A stretch of DNA of 64,000 nt. Source: Nioella sp965215655 (GTDB lineage: Bacteria; Pseudomonadota; Alphaproteobacteria; Rhodobacterales; Rhodobacteraceae). How positions within the stretch are numbered: position 1 is the first letter of the stretch; each line of letters begins with the position of its first letter. Of the stretch, positions 16,176-24,200 are shown piece by piece. The stretch covers positions 3,224,001-3,288,000 of the forward strand of contig NZ_OZ244111.1 of NCBI RefSeq assembly GCF_965215655.1, given 5' to 3'. A program made the translations under genes and the position numbers. The notes under the pieces are model-generated. The model searched no databases, was not told where the DNA came from, and was given only the letters and a program-made list of their open reading frames with translations.

Positions 16176-17558
16176 TCATTCATGGAGTACTTGTTTATCC
16201 ACTTCCTTGCTGATTATGGGCACAGTATGTTTTCTTGAGCTTCTTATGAATGATCTATAACCCCGATCCAAGAAGTACACATCAAATTTATTATCGCCCT
16301 CACAGCGTTTGTACCAATTTACAAAAATGCAAACCATCTTCAACATTTTCTCAACTTTCATTGCGGAATCGATTGAATTTTCCAAGTGAATTTGTCGAAG
16401 TATCCACTCAGGCTTTGGTGAAATAATCTCAACCCTTCGAAACAAACCTGTTCCCAACGCTTTCTTCACTTCACAGAAGTCGATTGGAAAATTAGGATAA
16501 ACAGCTTTCTTGGATTCGGTTCGGAAGTAATAATCTAATATAGACTCTGGAACTTTCAGCCCCTGACCGTTTCCTAGAGACGGAAAAGTGTGGAGTTGTA
16601 TGTTCGCCCTGGGATTAACTTCTAACACGTACGCAAGGTTCCGCTCAGTGCACAAAAGCACATCAACGCCAGCGTTTGGGATTCCTATAGCAATTGTTGC
16701 TTTTATTGCTTCGCTTTTTAATTCTTCAGATATGGTATTAGTAACGTCCTCGGTGTCAAACCCAGGTACAAAGTTTTTATCACTCAGTTCGACAACCTCT
16801 AGGAATCTTGGCTTATACTCGAGTGATCTACCCGTGCTCCGCAAAAATATTTCTGATTGCTCCAGATTGATCTGATTTTTTGGTATTCCCCCAAGTGCAA
16901 TATCTTCATTCTTATTTTTGACGAGCTCTCTAATACTTTTACGCCCATCGCCAGTAACACTTGGTACGAGCTTTTTGAATGAAGCAATGGCCTTCTTGTT
17001 GCTAACGTAAATGCGATATTCAGGCCCATGAATCATTTCTTGAAGAATCCACTTATTTCTCTTCTTAGTCACTATTTCAAGCACGTCGGAAGGAAGGAGG
17101 TTTATTTCCACACCTTGCCCAAGAGACCCCGAAGCTGGCTTCAGAATAAATCTTTCAGATCGCGAGGCCTTCAAGAAAGCCTTTATTTTTTCTAATTCTG
17201 AAGCGAAGATAACAATGCTTTTAGGTGTTCGCACCCCTTTCGCATTGAATATAATTCCAGACTCATCTTTTTTGGCGGCAAGGTTGTTGACTTGAGCAAG
17301 TGTGTCTTGCCCTCTGCTTCCATCAAAGTAAACAGTACGCTTGCCATCCGATACGCTTAGATATCTTCCATTATAGTTAGGTGCTGTGCCGAAAAAGGAT
17401 TTCGATTCACTGCTAACGAAAGTCTCAAAGCCTACAGTAAAACCTTTCCGTACAGCCGCTAGAGCAATTAGATATCTTGATAGATCACCTCTGCCCAATT
17501 CTTGTGCAGTCAGAAGGTCTTGCTGAGTTATTCCCAAGAAAGATTTGGCTGCCATCAT
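16176..17558 (-). CDS. ATP-grasp ligase (cyanophycin synthetase / GshAB-type ATP-grasp), function unknown
   Basis: A 460-aa cytoplasmic enzyme. The ATP-grasp region spans about residues 105-320: RFILKPASGSLGQGVEI (nucleotide Lys140 and Gly-rich loop), KWILQEMIHGPEYRIYV, the GDGRKSIRELV element (203-213) found in cyanophycin synthetase and GshAB enzymes, and the metal motif LEVNPRANIQLHTFP (312-326). ATP-grasp enzymes make carboxylate-amine bonds via acyl phosphates. The AT-rich composition and Lys/Ile/Asn-rich protein contrast strongly with the host. The gene lies between two genes for paralogous secreted proteins. Peptide tagging or a small secreted conjugate are both possible; the substrate is unknown. 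Confidence 0.75.
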   Translation of the reverse strand: MMAAKSFLGITQQDLLTAQELGRGDLSRYLIALAAVRKGFTVGFETFVSSESKSFFGTAPNYNGRYLSVSDGKRTVYFDGSRGQDTLAQVNNLAAKKDESGIIFNAKGVRTPKSIVIFASELEKIKAFLKASRSERFILKPASGSLGQGVEINLLPSDVLEIVTKKRNKWILQEMIHGPEYRIYVSNKKAIASFKKLVPSVTGDGRKSIRELVKNKNEDIALGGIPKNQINLEQSEIFLRSTGRSLEYKPRFLEVVELSDKNFVPGFDTEDVTNTISEELKSEAIKATIAIGIPNAGVDVLLCTERNLAYVLEVNPRANIQLHTFPSLGNGQGLKVPESILDYYFRTESKKAVYPNFPIDFCEVKKALGTGLFRRVEIISPKPEWILRQIHLENSIDSAMKVEKMLKMVCIFVNWYKRCEGDNKFDVYFLDRGYRSFIRSSRKHTVPIISKEVDKQVLHE

Positions 17559-17578
17559 TTATTTGGTCGCTCCATGGG

Positions 17579-17602
17579 GATGGGGGCCAATTGGCCCCCA
17601 TC
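17579..17602 (-). promoter_or_regulatory. Perfect 24-bp intercistronic palindrome
   Basis: The arms 17579-17590 and 17591-17602 are perfectly complementary. It lies between the stop of the secreted-protein gene (17625) and the start of the ATP-grasp gene (17558), with no T-run after it on the minus strand. As in fibre-subunit or binding-protein operons, such a hairpin may let the upstream secreted protein outproduce the enzyme downstream. Confidence 0.55.
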
Positions 17603-17624
17603 TAATTATCTAAACGCACGTCTT

Positions 17625-18341
17625 TTACTGACCTGCGGAAGAACCGGTAATTCCAGTCACAACACCGTTGATGCCCGATGTGATCGTGCCGGTGTTAACC
17701 GCACCGAGAGCCGTAGTAGACAGACCACCGATCGTGCCATTCACCTCGGTCATGGTGTTGGAGATCGAACCGTTCACACCGGTCATGTTCGACGCGACAT
17801 TGATCACGATTGCACCAGTATCAGCCGAGCCACCAATCTGGTTCATTGCCGCAGAAATGGCGTTTGTGCTGGAAGTCGATGCCTCATCGATGGCGGAGTT
17901 CACGCCCAGCGTGATGTCGCCGGTGTTCACAGCACCTAGAGCCGTGGTGGCCATGTCACCGAAGCTGAGCGTAGGCATGTTGTACTCAATTGCGATGACG
18001 CCCTCGGCTTCTGCTTCCTGGGTAACGCTCTCGATACCGTCGACAATGTTGGTAATCGAGCCGTCGATGCCGTCAGCATAGCCGCCAATCACTTCCGTCA
18101 CAGTTGCTTCGCCTTCATAGGCAGCAAATTCTGTTTCAGAAAGGACGCTGCCATCGCTCATCACATATTGCAGTTCAGAACCACCGATGTTTTCCGCGAT
18201 GTTGGCGAAGGTGCCGTTCACGGAGGCCAGGTTAGTGGCGTTGTCAATCTGGCCCAGAACACGTTCCAGAACCGATTGTGCCGACGCAGCGCCGCTCAGA
18301 GCGACGAGTGCGATGGCGGAAGTTGCAAGAAGCTTTTTCAT
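17625..18341 (-). CDS. Secreted GAxNTG-motif protein, probable substrate of the CsgG/HfaB-type channel
   Basis: A 238-aa exported protein with a textbook signal peptide (MKKLLATSAIALVALSGAASA, then QSVLERVLGQIDN). The mature chain is rich in Thr, Asn, Gly, Ser and Ile, with two copies of TTALGAVNTG (before DITLGVNSAI and TITSGINGVV) and NMTGVNGSISN/MTEVNGTIGG pairs, suggesting a repetitive beta structure. It has no Cys and no catalytic motif. The ATG at 18341 has GAGGG just upstream; an in-frame start four codons earlier is less likely. It follows the CsgG/HfaB gene, the position of HfaD-type adhesins in hfa clusters; amyloid behaviour is inferred. Confidence 0.65.
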   Translation of the reverse strand: MKKLLATSAIALVALSGAASAQSVLERVLGQIDNATNLASVNGTFANIAENIGGSELQYVMSDGSVLSETEFAAYEGEATVTEVIGGYADGIDGSITNIVDGIESVTQEAEAEGVIAIEYNMPTLSFGDMATTALGAVNTGDITLGVNSAIDEASTSSTNAISAAMNQIGGSADTGAIVINVASNMTGVNGSISNTMTEVNGTIGGLSTTALGAVNTGTITSGINGVVTGITGSSAGQ

Positions 18342-18399
18342 GCTTTCCCTCATTTCAATTCAAGACCGGCCCCTGTCCACCAGTCCCTAGATTGTTAAA

Positions 18400-18446
18400 G
18401 GGGGGGATAAGGGCCCCTTGGCTGGTGCCCTTTGACGGGCCCCCCC
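18400..18446 (-). promoter_or_regulatory. Nested hairpin between CsgG/HfaB gene and secreted-protein gene
   Basis: An outer 7-bp G/C stem (18400-18406 with 18440-18446) encloses an inner AGGGC/GCCCT stem (18410-18414 with 18427-18431). It lies in the 150-bp gap between the end of the CsgG/HfaB frame (18495) and the secreted-protein start (18341). Terminator, attenuator or RNA-stabiliser roles are all possible. Confidence 0.45.
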
Positions 18447-18494
18447 ACTGGCTTCCCCCATCCCGGCGAAATCAGTGGAATTTCTACTCCGTGC

Positions 18495-19200
18495 TTACGG
18501 ATCTGCAGCGTCCTCCTGTCCCGGATCGACTGCTGTGCTGTCCTGTTCGGCGTCCACGACCTCGTCTTCGGGCGCGGCGTCGGCCGTTTGCGGTTCCTCG
18601 GAGGCGTCCTCCGGCGGAGTGAGAAGTTCGTTGGCCTCTATCGTAAGCTCTAGGGCACGCTGAACGACGATGGCTGTCGCATCGCCCCGCGGACCGTCCA
18701 TTCCAAGCTCCGCAGCCCTTCGCAGTGCCTGGCCGGCGAGCCGCACAAGTTGCAAAGCTTCAGCTGCTTTCTGGGCCTGCACATCCGGCGTTGTGGATGC
18801 GATCGACTCCTCCGCGGCAGCAATCGCACGCGCAGCAAGCACCGAGGCCTGGTTGGAAAGCTCGTTGATGTGCTCTTCCACAGAAATCGCAGCATTTTCA
18901 CGAGCTTCTGCTCCGCCCTGATTGCCATCAGTTGTGGGTTCGGTCTGGTCGGATTCAGTTGCCGCCGCCGCAGCCACCTGCAACGCATCGCGGATTGCCT
19001 CTGGCGATCCATTACGATGCGGTCGACCACCGCCCGCGAATGCAGAGATGGACGATCTGCAATTCTGGTACGCGGCTTCATTCGCGACCTGACCAACCAG
19101 TTCGAAGGTTGCGAGGCTCAGCATTTGACGCAGTACGAAATGAACTGCCTCGCGTTCCTGCCCACCAGCCTCAAGACTGACGAGAGTATCGCCGAAGAAC
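18495..19200 (-). pseudogene. CsgG/HfaB-family secretion protein, C-terminal part (gene split by IS)
   Basis: This is the 3' portion of the gene whose 5' part is 20251-20957. Removing the IS and one copy of the 9-bp duplication rejoins the frame exactly (707 + 697 = 1404 bases, 467 codons plus stop). The fragment finishes the CsgG fold (GDTLVSLEAGGQEREAVHF then VLRQMLSLATFELVGQV) and adds an Ala/Glu-rich, probably helical tail ending in an acidic segment rich in Glu, Asp and Ala. The tail is longer than in E. coli CsgG and is more HfaB-like. Without the N-terminal lipoprotein part it cannot be made as a working channel. Confidence 0.8.
19192..19200. repeat. 9-bp target-site duplication, left copy
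   Basis: CCGAAGAAC directly abuts the IS left end at 19201 and is repeated at 20251-20259 directly after the IS right end. A 9-bp duplication is the rule for the IS903 group. It proves simple transposition into the CsgG/HfaB gene. Confidence 0.95.
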
Positions 19201-20250
19201 GGCTTTGTTGCACAAATGGGGTGAGGGATTCCCTGTGTGAATCCAGCGTGGTAGCTGGCGAGCATGAGCAGTTGGTCCCTTATGACGTACAAGACCAGGA
19301 ACTGGCCTTCGTACAACACGGCGCTGAAGCAGCGCGGTTCGCTATCGATCTGGTTTGATCCCGATATGACCTGGCACGCGGCACCCACCGGCAAGCGCGG
19401 GCGGCAACCCGAGTTCAGCGACGCGGCGATACAGGTTTGTCTCACGATAAAGGTGTTGTTCGGCATGCCCCTTCGCCAGACGACCGGGTTCGTCGAAAGC
19501 CTGCTGCGGTTGGCAGGCCTTGACTGGAAAGTGCCGGACTTCAGCACTCTGTCTCGCCGCCAGAAGACCCTGAGCGTCGCCATCCCTTATCGCGGAGGAA
19601 CGGGTCCTTTGCACCTGCTGATCGATGCGACCGGGATCAAAGCCGAGGGCGAGGGAGAGTGGAATGCCCGCAAGCATGGCGGGTCAAAGAAGCGCCTTTG
19701 GCGCAAGCTGCATCTTGGTATGGACGAGGAAACACTGGAGATCCGCGCAGTCGGTGTCACGACAAGCAACGTCGGCGACGCCCCTATGTTACCCGACCTG
19801 CTGGCACAGATCCCGCCCGACCAAGAGATTGCCACGGTCACCGCTGACGGAGCCTATGACACGCGCAGATGTCACAATGTGATTGCCGCTCGAGGTGCCG
19901 TTGCCGTCATCCCACCACGCAAGAATGCGCAACTCTGGAAGCCAACTACGGCGGGTGCTATCGCGCGAAACGAAGCCGTGAGGGCCTGCAAATATCTCGG
20001 ACGGGCACTCTGGCGAAAGCTGACAGGCTATCACCGACGAAGCCGCGCAGAGACGAAGATGCACTGCGTCAAACTCCTTGGCCAAGGCCTGATGGCCAGA
20101 GACTTCGACCGGCAGGTCGCTGAGCTCCAGATCCGGATCGCGGTGCTCAACCGCTACACCGCTCTTGGCATACCCGTCACTGAGCCCGTAGGATGAGTCC
20201 GTCCGGGGAAAGGGGAAGCCTGCCCTTCAACCGATTTGTGCAACAGAGCC
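19201..20250 (+). mobile_element. IS903-type IS5-family element, copy 1 (1,050 bp)
   Basis: The ends are GGCTTTGTTGCACAAAT (left) and its near-complement ending in CAACAGAGCC (right), with perfect flanking 9-bp duplications. It interrupts the CsgG/HfaB gene. The transposase protein is identical to those of copies 2 and 3, so the copies are recent. Confidence 0.95.
19264..20196 (+). CDS. IS5-family transposase (IS903 group), copy 1
   Basis: A 310-aa intact DDE transposase: LLIDATGIKAEGEGEW, TVTADGAYDTRRCHNVI and YHRRSRAETKMHCVKLLGQG carry the expected Asp, Asp and Glu positions. It starts at the ATG in GAGCATGAGCAG, 63 bases inside the element. There are no frameshifts, so it should be functional and could mobilise all three copies. 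Confidence 0.95.
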   Translation: MSSWSLMTYKTRNWPSYNTALKQRGSLSIWFDPDMTWHAAPTGKRGRQPEFSDAAIQVCLTIKVLFGMPLRQTTGFVESLLRLAGLDWKVPDFSTLSRRQKTLSVAIPYRGGTGPLHLLIDATGIKAEGEGEWNARKHGGSKKRLWRKLHLGMDEETLEIRAVGVTTSNVGDAPMLPDLLAQIPPDQEIATVTADGAYDTRRCHNVIAARGAVAVIPPRKNAQLWKPTTAGAIARNEAVRACKYLGRALWRKLTGYHRRSRAETKMHCVKLLGQGLMARDFDRQVAELQIRIAVLNRYTALGIPVTEPVG

Positions 20251-20957
20251 CCGAAGAACCGCCCTACGCTCGCTCCCACTTCTCGCGAGAACATCTGCCT
20301 TTGAAGCGGAACGCTGGCAACAATCCGACCGGTCAGTGCATCTGTCATGGACAGATCGAGACCCACCAGGATGCGGCTCTGGCGATAACTTGGACCTACG
20401 CCAGCAACCGATATGCTTGCGCCTCCACCCGGAATGAAGTCGAGGCTATTGATGCTCCCAGAGATATAAAAGTTAACGGGCAACTGTCTCTGGATATCGC
20501 GAATGCCCCACTGGGTTTCCATTACCGCAATGGCAGGATCACGACGGTTGACGACCGCAGCACCAGACCGAAACAGTGACGACTGCACCATCTCTCCAGC
20601 GCCCTGAGATATGAAACGCCCGGCTCCACCATCAGAATAGCTTTCGCGACCGGTTGCATCGACGACTTCACCCACCGCGAAAGTCAATCCGGCCGGAATG
20701 TGGCCGCGCAGACAATGAAGGGCATCATCGAAGATAGTCACAATTTCTTCGACAGGCGGGCCTTCTGGCAAGTCCACATTGCGGGTCACGGGCGTGAAGG
20801 TCCCGATTGTACCACCACAGCTCGCGAGCAGTAGGACTGACGCGATCAGGCCGTAAGGACGCAGAGCTCCGCCAGACACAGTTACCCCGGATGCTCTTGG
20901 CTTCGGGGTTGATCTGCTCACTTTTCTTCGCGAAAGGATGATTGACTTCAACTGCAT
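20251..20957 (-). pseudogene. CsgG/HfaB-family secretion lipoprotein, N-terminal part (gene split by IS)
   Basis: The 5' portion encodes a lipoprotein signal with lipobox LLLASC (Cys47), then VEEIVTIFDDALHCLRGHIP, FAVGEVVDATGRESYSDGGAG, ISGSINSLDFIPGGGASISV and ILVGLDLSMTDALTGRIVAS, matching the CsgG fold (a lipid-anchored nonameric outer-membrane pore that exports unfolded amyloid subunits). The IS enters after GASVGRFFG. The start at 20957 overlaps the stop of the upstream HfaA-like gene by 10 bases, so the two were translationally coupled. As it stands the gene is disrupted. Confidence 0.82.
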
Positions 20958-21487
20958 GGCGGCACGGTCGAACTCGCAACATTAGAAATGCTGCTATCAC
21001 CTTCTGAATAGGAGTCGAGGAGAGACAGCGTTTCGTTAACAACGCTAGAATCGATGCAACCCTCAGACTCTGCCGAGTTTGTTGCATCCACCAGATTTCC
21101 ATCTCCGTTTATTTCGATCGTCGTTTCGCCCGTATTCATTGCGCCAACTGAGTTGGTGTTCTGACCAATCTGATCGCCTATTTGGAACTCGATCGCGCCC
21201 AATGACCCGGATACTCCGGACAAGTCCTGGTAGTTTGCCCTATTATCATAGCTATTGGTGTTGTAGACGACCGTACTCGGACCGCCTGAACTCTGCTCGG
21301 CACTTCTGATGGCCTGAGCTTCTTGCAATCTAAGTGACCTGTTCGTTGCTGAAGGCCCCCAAGTGGAGGACCAGCTCTGCCCCGGCCCATAGGTGCTCTG
21401 AGCGTTCACGAATTCACAAACCACGCTGAACGCCGCAGTGACAACGCTGACCGAAATCAGCCTTCTAACTCGCGATTTTCTTTCCAA
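20948..21487 (-). CDS. HfaA-like / curlin-like small secreted protein
   Basis: A 179-aa exported protein. I chose the TTG at 21487 because AAGGGGGG lies 5 bases before it and the signal peptide follows directly (about RRLISVSVVTAAFSVVCEFVNAQ); an ATG at 21556 is in frame but overlaps the upstream gene. The mature part is rich in Ser, Asn, Thr and Gly and contains IGDQIGQNTNSVGAMNTGETTIEIN, reminiscent of the Asn/Thr-rich segments of HfaA and curlin-repeat proteins. Cysteines occur near the C-terminus (EGCIDSS and the terminal PPCS). It lies directly before the CsgG/HfaB gene, as hfaA does before hfaB. Assignment is by context and composition. Confidence 0.55.
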   Translation of the reverse strand: MERKSRVRRLISVSVVTAAFSVVCEFVNAQSTYGPGQSWSSTWGPSATNRSLRLQEAQAIRSAEQSSGGPSTVVYNTNSYDNRANYQDLSGVSGSLGAIEFQIGDQIGQNTNSVGAMNTGETTIEINGDGNLVDATNSAESEGCIDSSVVNETLSLLDSYSEGDSSISNVASSTVPPCS

Positions 21488-21521
21488 TTGCGCCCCCCTT
21501 ACCTGATTGACCTCAGGCTTT

Positions 21522-21764
21522 TTAGTTGAATGGGTTAACAAGACCCGCGCCCTCAAGCTGATCGCCTACCTCGTCAAACACATCCTGGGTGGACTGACCG
21601 GAACCGGGATCGGACGAATCGAACGCCACGGCATTCCCCCCTCCCGCCTGAGAACTTTGGACACGACCATCTTCACCGACCTCGACTGCAACGTTCGTTC
21701 CATCAATGTCCAATGCTGTGTATTCGATGACGTTGGCCGGCACGGGCGGCTGAGGCTGCGGAGC
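21522..21764 (-). pseudogene. C-terminal remnant of an unrecognised gene upstream of the HfaA-like gene
   Basis: The last 80 codons of a minus-strand gene enter from the IS copy 2 left end and read PQPQPPVPANVIEYTALDI, DGTNVAVEVGEDGRVQSSQ and a terminal LEGAGLVNPFN. The 5' part is gone: beyond the IS the sequence is IS427/IS3 debris, not the rest of this gene. It was probably the first gene of the secretion locus. Function cannot be recognised from this tail. Confidence 0.6.
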
Positions 21765-22814
21765 GGCTTTGTTGCACAAATGGGGTGAGGGATTCCCTGT
21801 GTGAATCCAGCGTGGTAGCTGGCGAGCATGAGCAGTTGGTCCCTTATGACGTACAAGACCAGGAACTGGCCTTCGTACAACACGGCGCTGAAGCAGCGCG
21901 GTTCGCTATCGATCTGGTTTGATCCCGATATGACCTGGCACGCGGCACCCACCGGCAAGCGCGGGCGGCAACCCGAGTTCAGCGACGCGGCGATACAGGT
22001 TTGTCTCACGATAAAGGTGTTGTTCGGCATGCCCCTTCGCCAGACGACCGGGTTCGTCGAAAGCCTGCTGCGGTTGGCAGGCCTTGACTGGAAAGTGCCG
22101 GACTTCAGCACTCTGTCTCGCCGCCAGAAGACCCTGAGCGTCGCCATCCCTTATCGCGGAGGAACGGGTCCTTTGCACCTGCTGATCGATGCGACCGGGA
22201 TCAAAGCCGAGGGCGAGGGAGAGTGGAATGCCCGCAAGCATGGCGGGTCAAAGAAGCGCCTTTGGCGCAAGCTGCATCTTGGTATGGACGAGGAAACACT
22301 GGAGATCCGCGCAGTCGGTGTCACGACAAGCAACGTCGGCGACGCCCCTATGTTACCCGACCTGCTGGCACAGATCCCGCCCGACCAAGAGATTGCCACG
22401 GTCACCGCTGACGGAGCCTATGACACGCGCAGATGTCACAATGTGATTGCCGCTCGAGGTGCCGTTGCCGTCATCCCACCACGCAAGAATGCGCAACTCT
22501 GGAAGCCAACTACGGCGGGTGCTATCGCGCGAAACGAAGCCGTGAGGGCCTGCAAATATCTCGGACGGGCACTCTGGCGAAAGCTGACAGGCTATCACCG
22601 ACGAAGCCGCGCAGAGACGAAGATGCACTGCGTCAAACTCCTTGGCCAAGGCCTGATGGCCAGAGACTTCGACCGGCAGGTCGCTGAGCTCCAGATCCGG
22701 ATCGCGGTGCTCAACCGCTACACCGCTCTTGGCATACCCGTCACTGAGCCCGTAGGATGAGTCCGTCCGGGGAAAGGGGAAGCCTGCCCTTCAACCGATT
22801 TGTGCAACAGAGCC
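21765..22814 (+). mobile_element. IS903-type IS5-family element, copy 2 (1,050 bp), no target duplication
   Basis: Same ends and length as copy 1. The left flank (CTGCGGAGC) and right flank (TTCGAAGAT) do not match. Therefore one flank has been replaced, most simply by an IS-adjacent deletion or by recombination between copies. This coincides with the missing 5' end of the gene at 21522-21764. Confidence 0.93.
21828..22760 (+). CDS. IS5-family transposase (IS903 group), copy 2
   Basis: A 310-aa protein identical to copy 1, intact, with the same DDE landmarks. See copy 1 for motifs. Confidence 0.95.
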   Translation: MSSWSLMTYKTRNWPSYNTALKQRGSLSIWFDPDMTWHAAPTGKRGRQPEFSDAAIQVCLTIKVLFGMPLRQTTGFVESLLRLAGLDWKVPDFSTLSRRQKTLSVAIPYRGGTGPLHLLIDATGIKAEGEGEWNARKHGGSKKRLWRKLHLGMDEETLEIRAVGVTTSNVGDAPMLPDLLAQIPPDQEIATVTADGAYDTRRCHNVIAARGAVAVIPPRKNAQLWKPTTAGAIARNEAVRACKYLGRALWRKLTGYHRRSRAETKMHCVKLLGQGLMARDFDRQVAELQIRIAVLNRYTALGIPVTEPVG

Positions 22815-22905
22815 TTCGAAGATGACCGTAGGGTCAGGACTGACCTGCTCCCCTGAAAAGTCCCCGGTTTGAGGTTAGCCTGTTCTCCAACTGAGGAGAC
22901 AGACG

Positions 22906-23211
22906 ATGGAGAGAAGCCGTTTCAGCGAAGCACAGATCATAGGCATTTTGAAGGAGCACCAGGCGGGCATGAGCGCGCCGAACCTGTGCCGTAAGCACGG
23001 GATCAGCGATGCCACTTTCTACAACTGGCGACGGAAGTATGGCGGCATGGAAGTAGCCGACGCCAAGCGACTGAAGGCGCTCGAGGCCGAGAACGCGAAG
23101 CTGAAGAAGATGTTGGCCAAACAGATGATGGATGTGGCCACGCTGAAAGAGATGCTCGGAAAAAACTTCTTAGGCCCGGTTCGAGGAGGAAGGCCGTGGA
23201 CTGGGCCATGA
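22906..23211 (+). CDS. IS3-family transposase OrfA
   Basis: A 101-aa helix-turn-helix/leucine-zipper protein: FSEAQIIGILKEHQAGMSAP, NLCRKHGISDATFYNWRRKYG and KALEAENAKLKKMLAKQMMD. A six-A slippery run at 23160-23165 lies near its end, where a -1 frameshift into OrfB (frame of 23196) would make the OrfAB transposase. The inverted-repeat end is probably near 22841. OrfB is truncated, so the element is dead unless complemented. Confidence 0.85.
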   Translation: MERSRFSEAQIIGILKEHQAGMSAPNLCRKHGISDATFYNWRRKYGGMEVADAKRLKALEAENAKLKKMLAKQMMDVATLKEMLGKNFLGPVRGGRPWTGP

Positions 23212-23710
23212 AGGAAAAGAGCTACACGCAGCGGCGGGCCCGTGCGCTGGCCGGGATTGATCCGCGTGTCTATCGGCGGATGTCGAAGCGACCGGCTGAC
23301 ACAGAGCTGAGGGCCAGGATGAAGGAATTGGCGTCCGAGCGGCGGCGGTTCGGGTATCGGCGGCTGCACATCCTACTTACGCGGGAGGGCTGGACGCTGA
23401 ACTGGAAGAAGCTCTACCGGATCTACCGGGATGAAGGGTTAACCGTCCGTAAACGGGGCGGTCGCAAGCGGGCGCTGGGAACCAGGGCGCCGATGGCGAT
23501 CCCGCAGGGACCGAACCAGCGGTGGTCGCTGGACTTCGTGTCGGACGCGCTGGCGGACGGCCCCAGGTTCCGCATCCTCTGCGTGATCGACGACTTCAGC
23601 CGGGAATGCCTTGCGACCGTCGTCGATAAGTCGCTGTCGGGACACCGCGTCGCCCGTGAACTGGACCGGATCGCCGAGATGCGCGGCTTCCCCTGCTTGG
23701 TGGTCAGCGA
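23196..23710 (+). pseudogene. IS3-family transposase OrfB, truncated
   Basis: OrfB begins MDWAMKEKSYTQRRARALAG and continues through the RRFGYRRLHILLTREG region and the first catalytic Asp (QRWSLDFVSDAL). It breaks off right at the second (FPCLVVSDN), before the catalytic Glu. From 23711 the frame is unrelated and stops at 23744. The DDE core is incomplete. Confidence 0.8.
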
Positions 23711-23845
23711 CAACGTCCTATGTCGGGAAAATCTGGCTGCTTAGGTCAGCAGGTCATGGGACATCCGGAGCACCGGATGCCCTGTTACGTTTGCCCAGAC
23801 GGGCTCTGCCGTCAAGAAATGATCTCTTCCATAGCAAACACAGGG

Positions 23846-24200
23846 TACGGCCCCGTCCATCCATCGAGATGCGCACGCCCGCCTCGGTCAGCGTGGTGAT
23901 CCAGGCCGATCCAGTGAACTGGCTGCCTTGATCCGTCTTCATGATCTCGGGCGGGCCGTATTTGGCGATGGCTTCATTCAGCGCATCCACCGCATGCATC
24001 GTGTTTGACAGCCTCCAACTCAGGACCTTGCGCGAGGCCCAACCCATGATCGCCACGAGATAGAGGAACCCGTTGCGCACAGGCACAAAGGTGATGTCAG
24101 CGCACCAGACCTGGTTGGGCCGGTCGATCTGTATCTTTCTCAGTAGATACGGGAAGACCGGATGCTGGGGGTGCGGCTGACTGGTTCTGGGACGTTTGTA
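23846..24200 (-). pseudogene. IS3-family transposase OrfB internal fragment (different element)
   Basis: On the minus strand the sequence reads RPRTSQPHPQHPVFPYLLRK, then RPNQVWCADITFVPVRNGFLYLVAIMGWAS, then TDQGSQFTGSAWITTLTEAG and ends at RISMDGRGR. This covers the first two catalytic Asp blocks of an IS3-type OrfB. Both ends are cut off, and it opposes the plus-strand IS3 fragment. Confidence 0.75.

Noticed and set aside
15881..16183. A 100-codon minus-strand frame
   Set aside because: No recognisable protein, no ribosome site, and its GC-rich body looks like inserted debris; kept only as an intergenic note.
18495..19583. A 362-codon frame read through from inside the IS into the CsgG/HfaB C-terminus
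   Set aside because: The first 120 or so codons are antisense IS sequence; the real unit is the split gene 20957 to 18495.
15011..21764. A toxin-immunity or contact-dependent inhibition system
   Set aside because: Repetitive secreted proteins suggested it at first, but the CsgG-type channel and lack of toxin domains point to a fibre or anchor locus.
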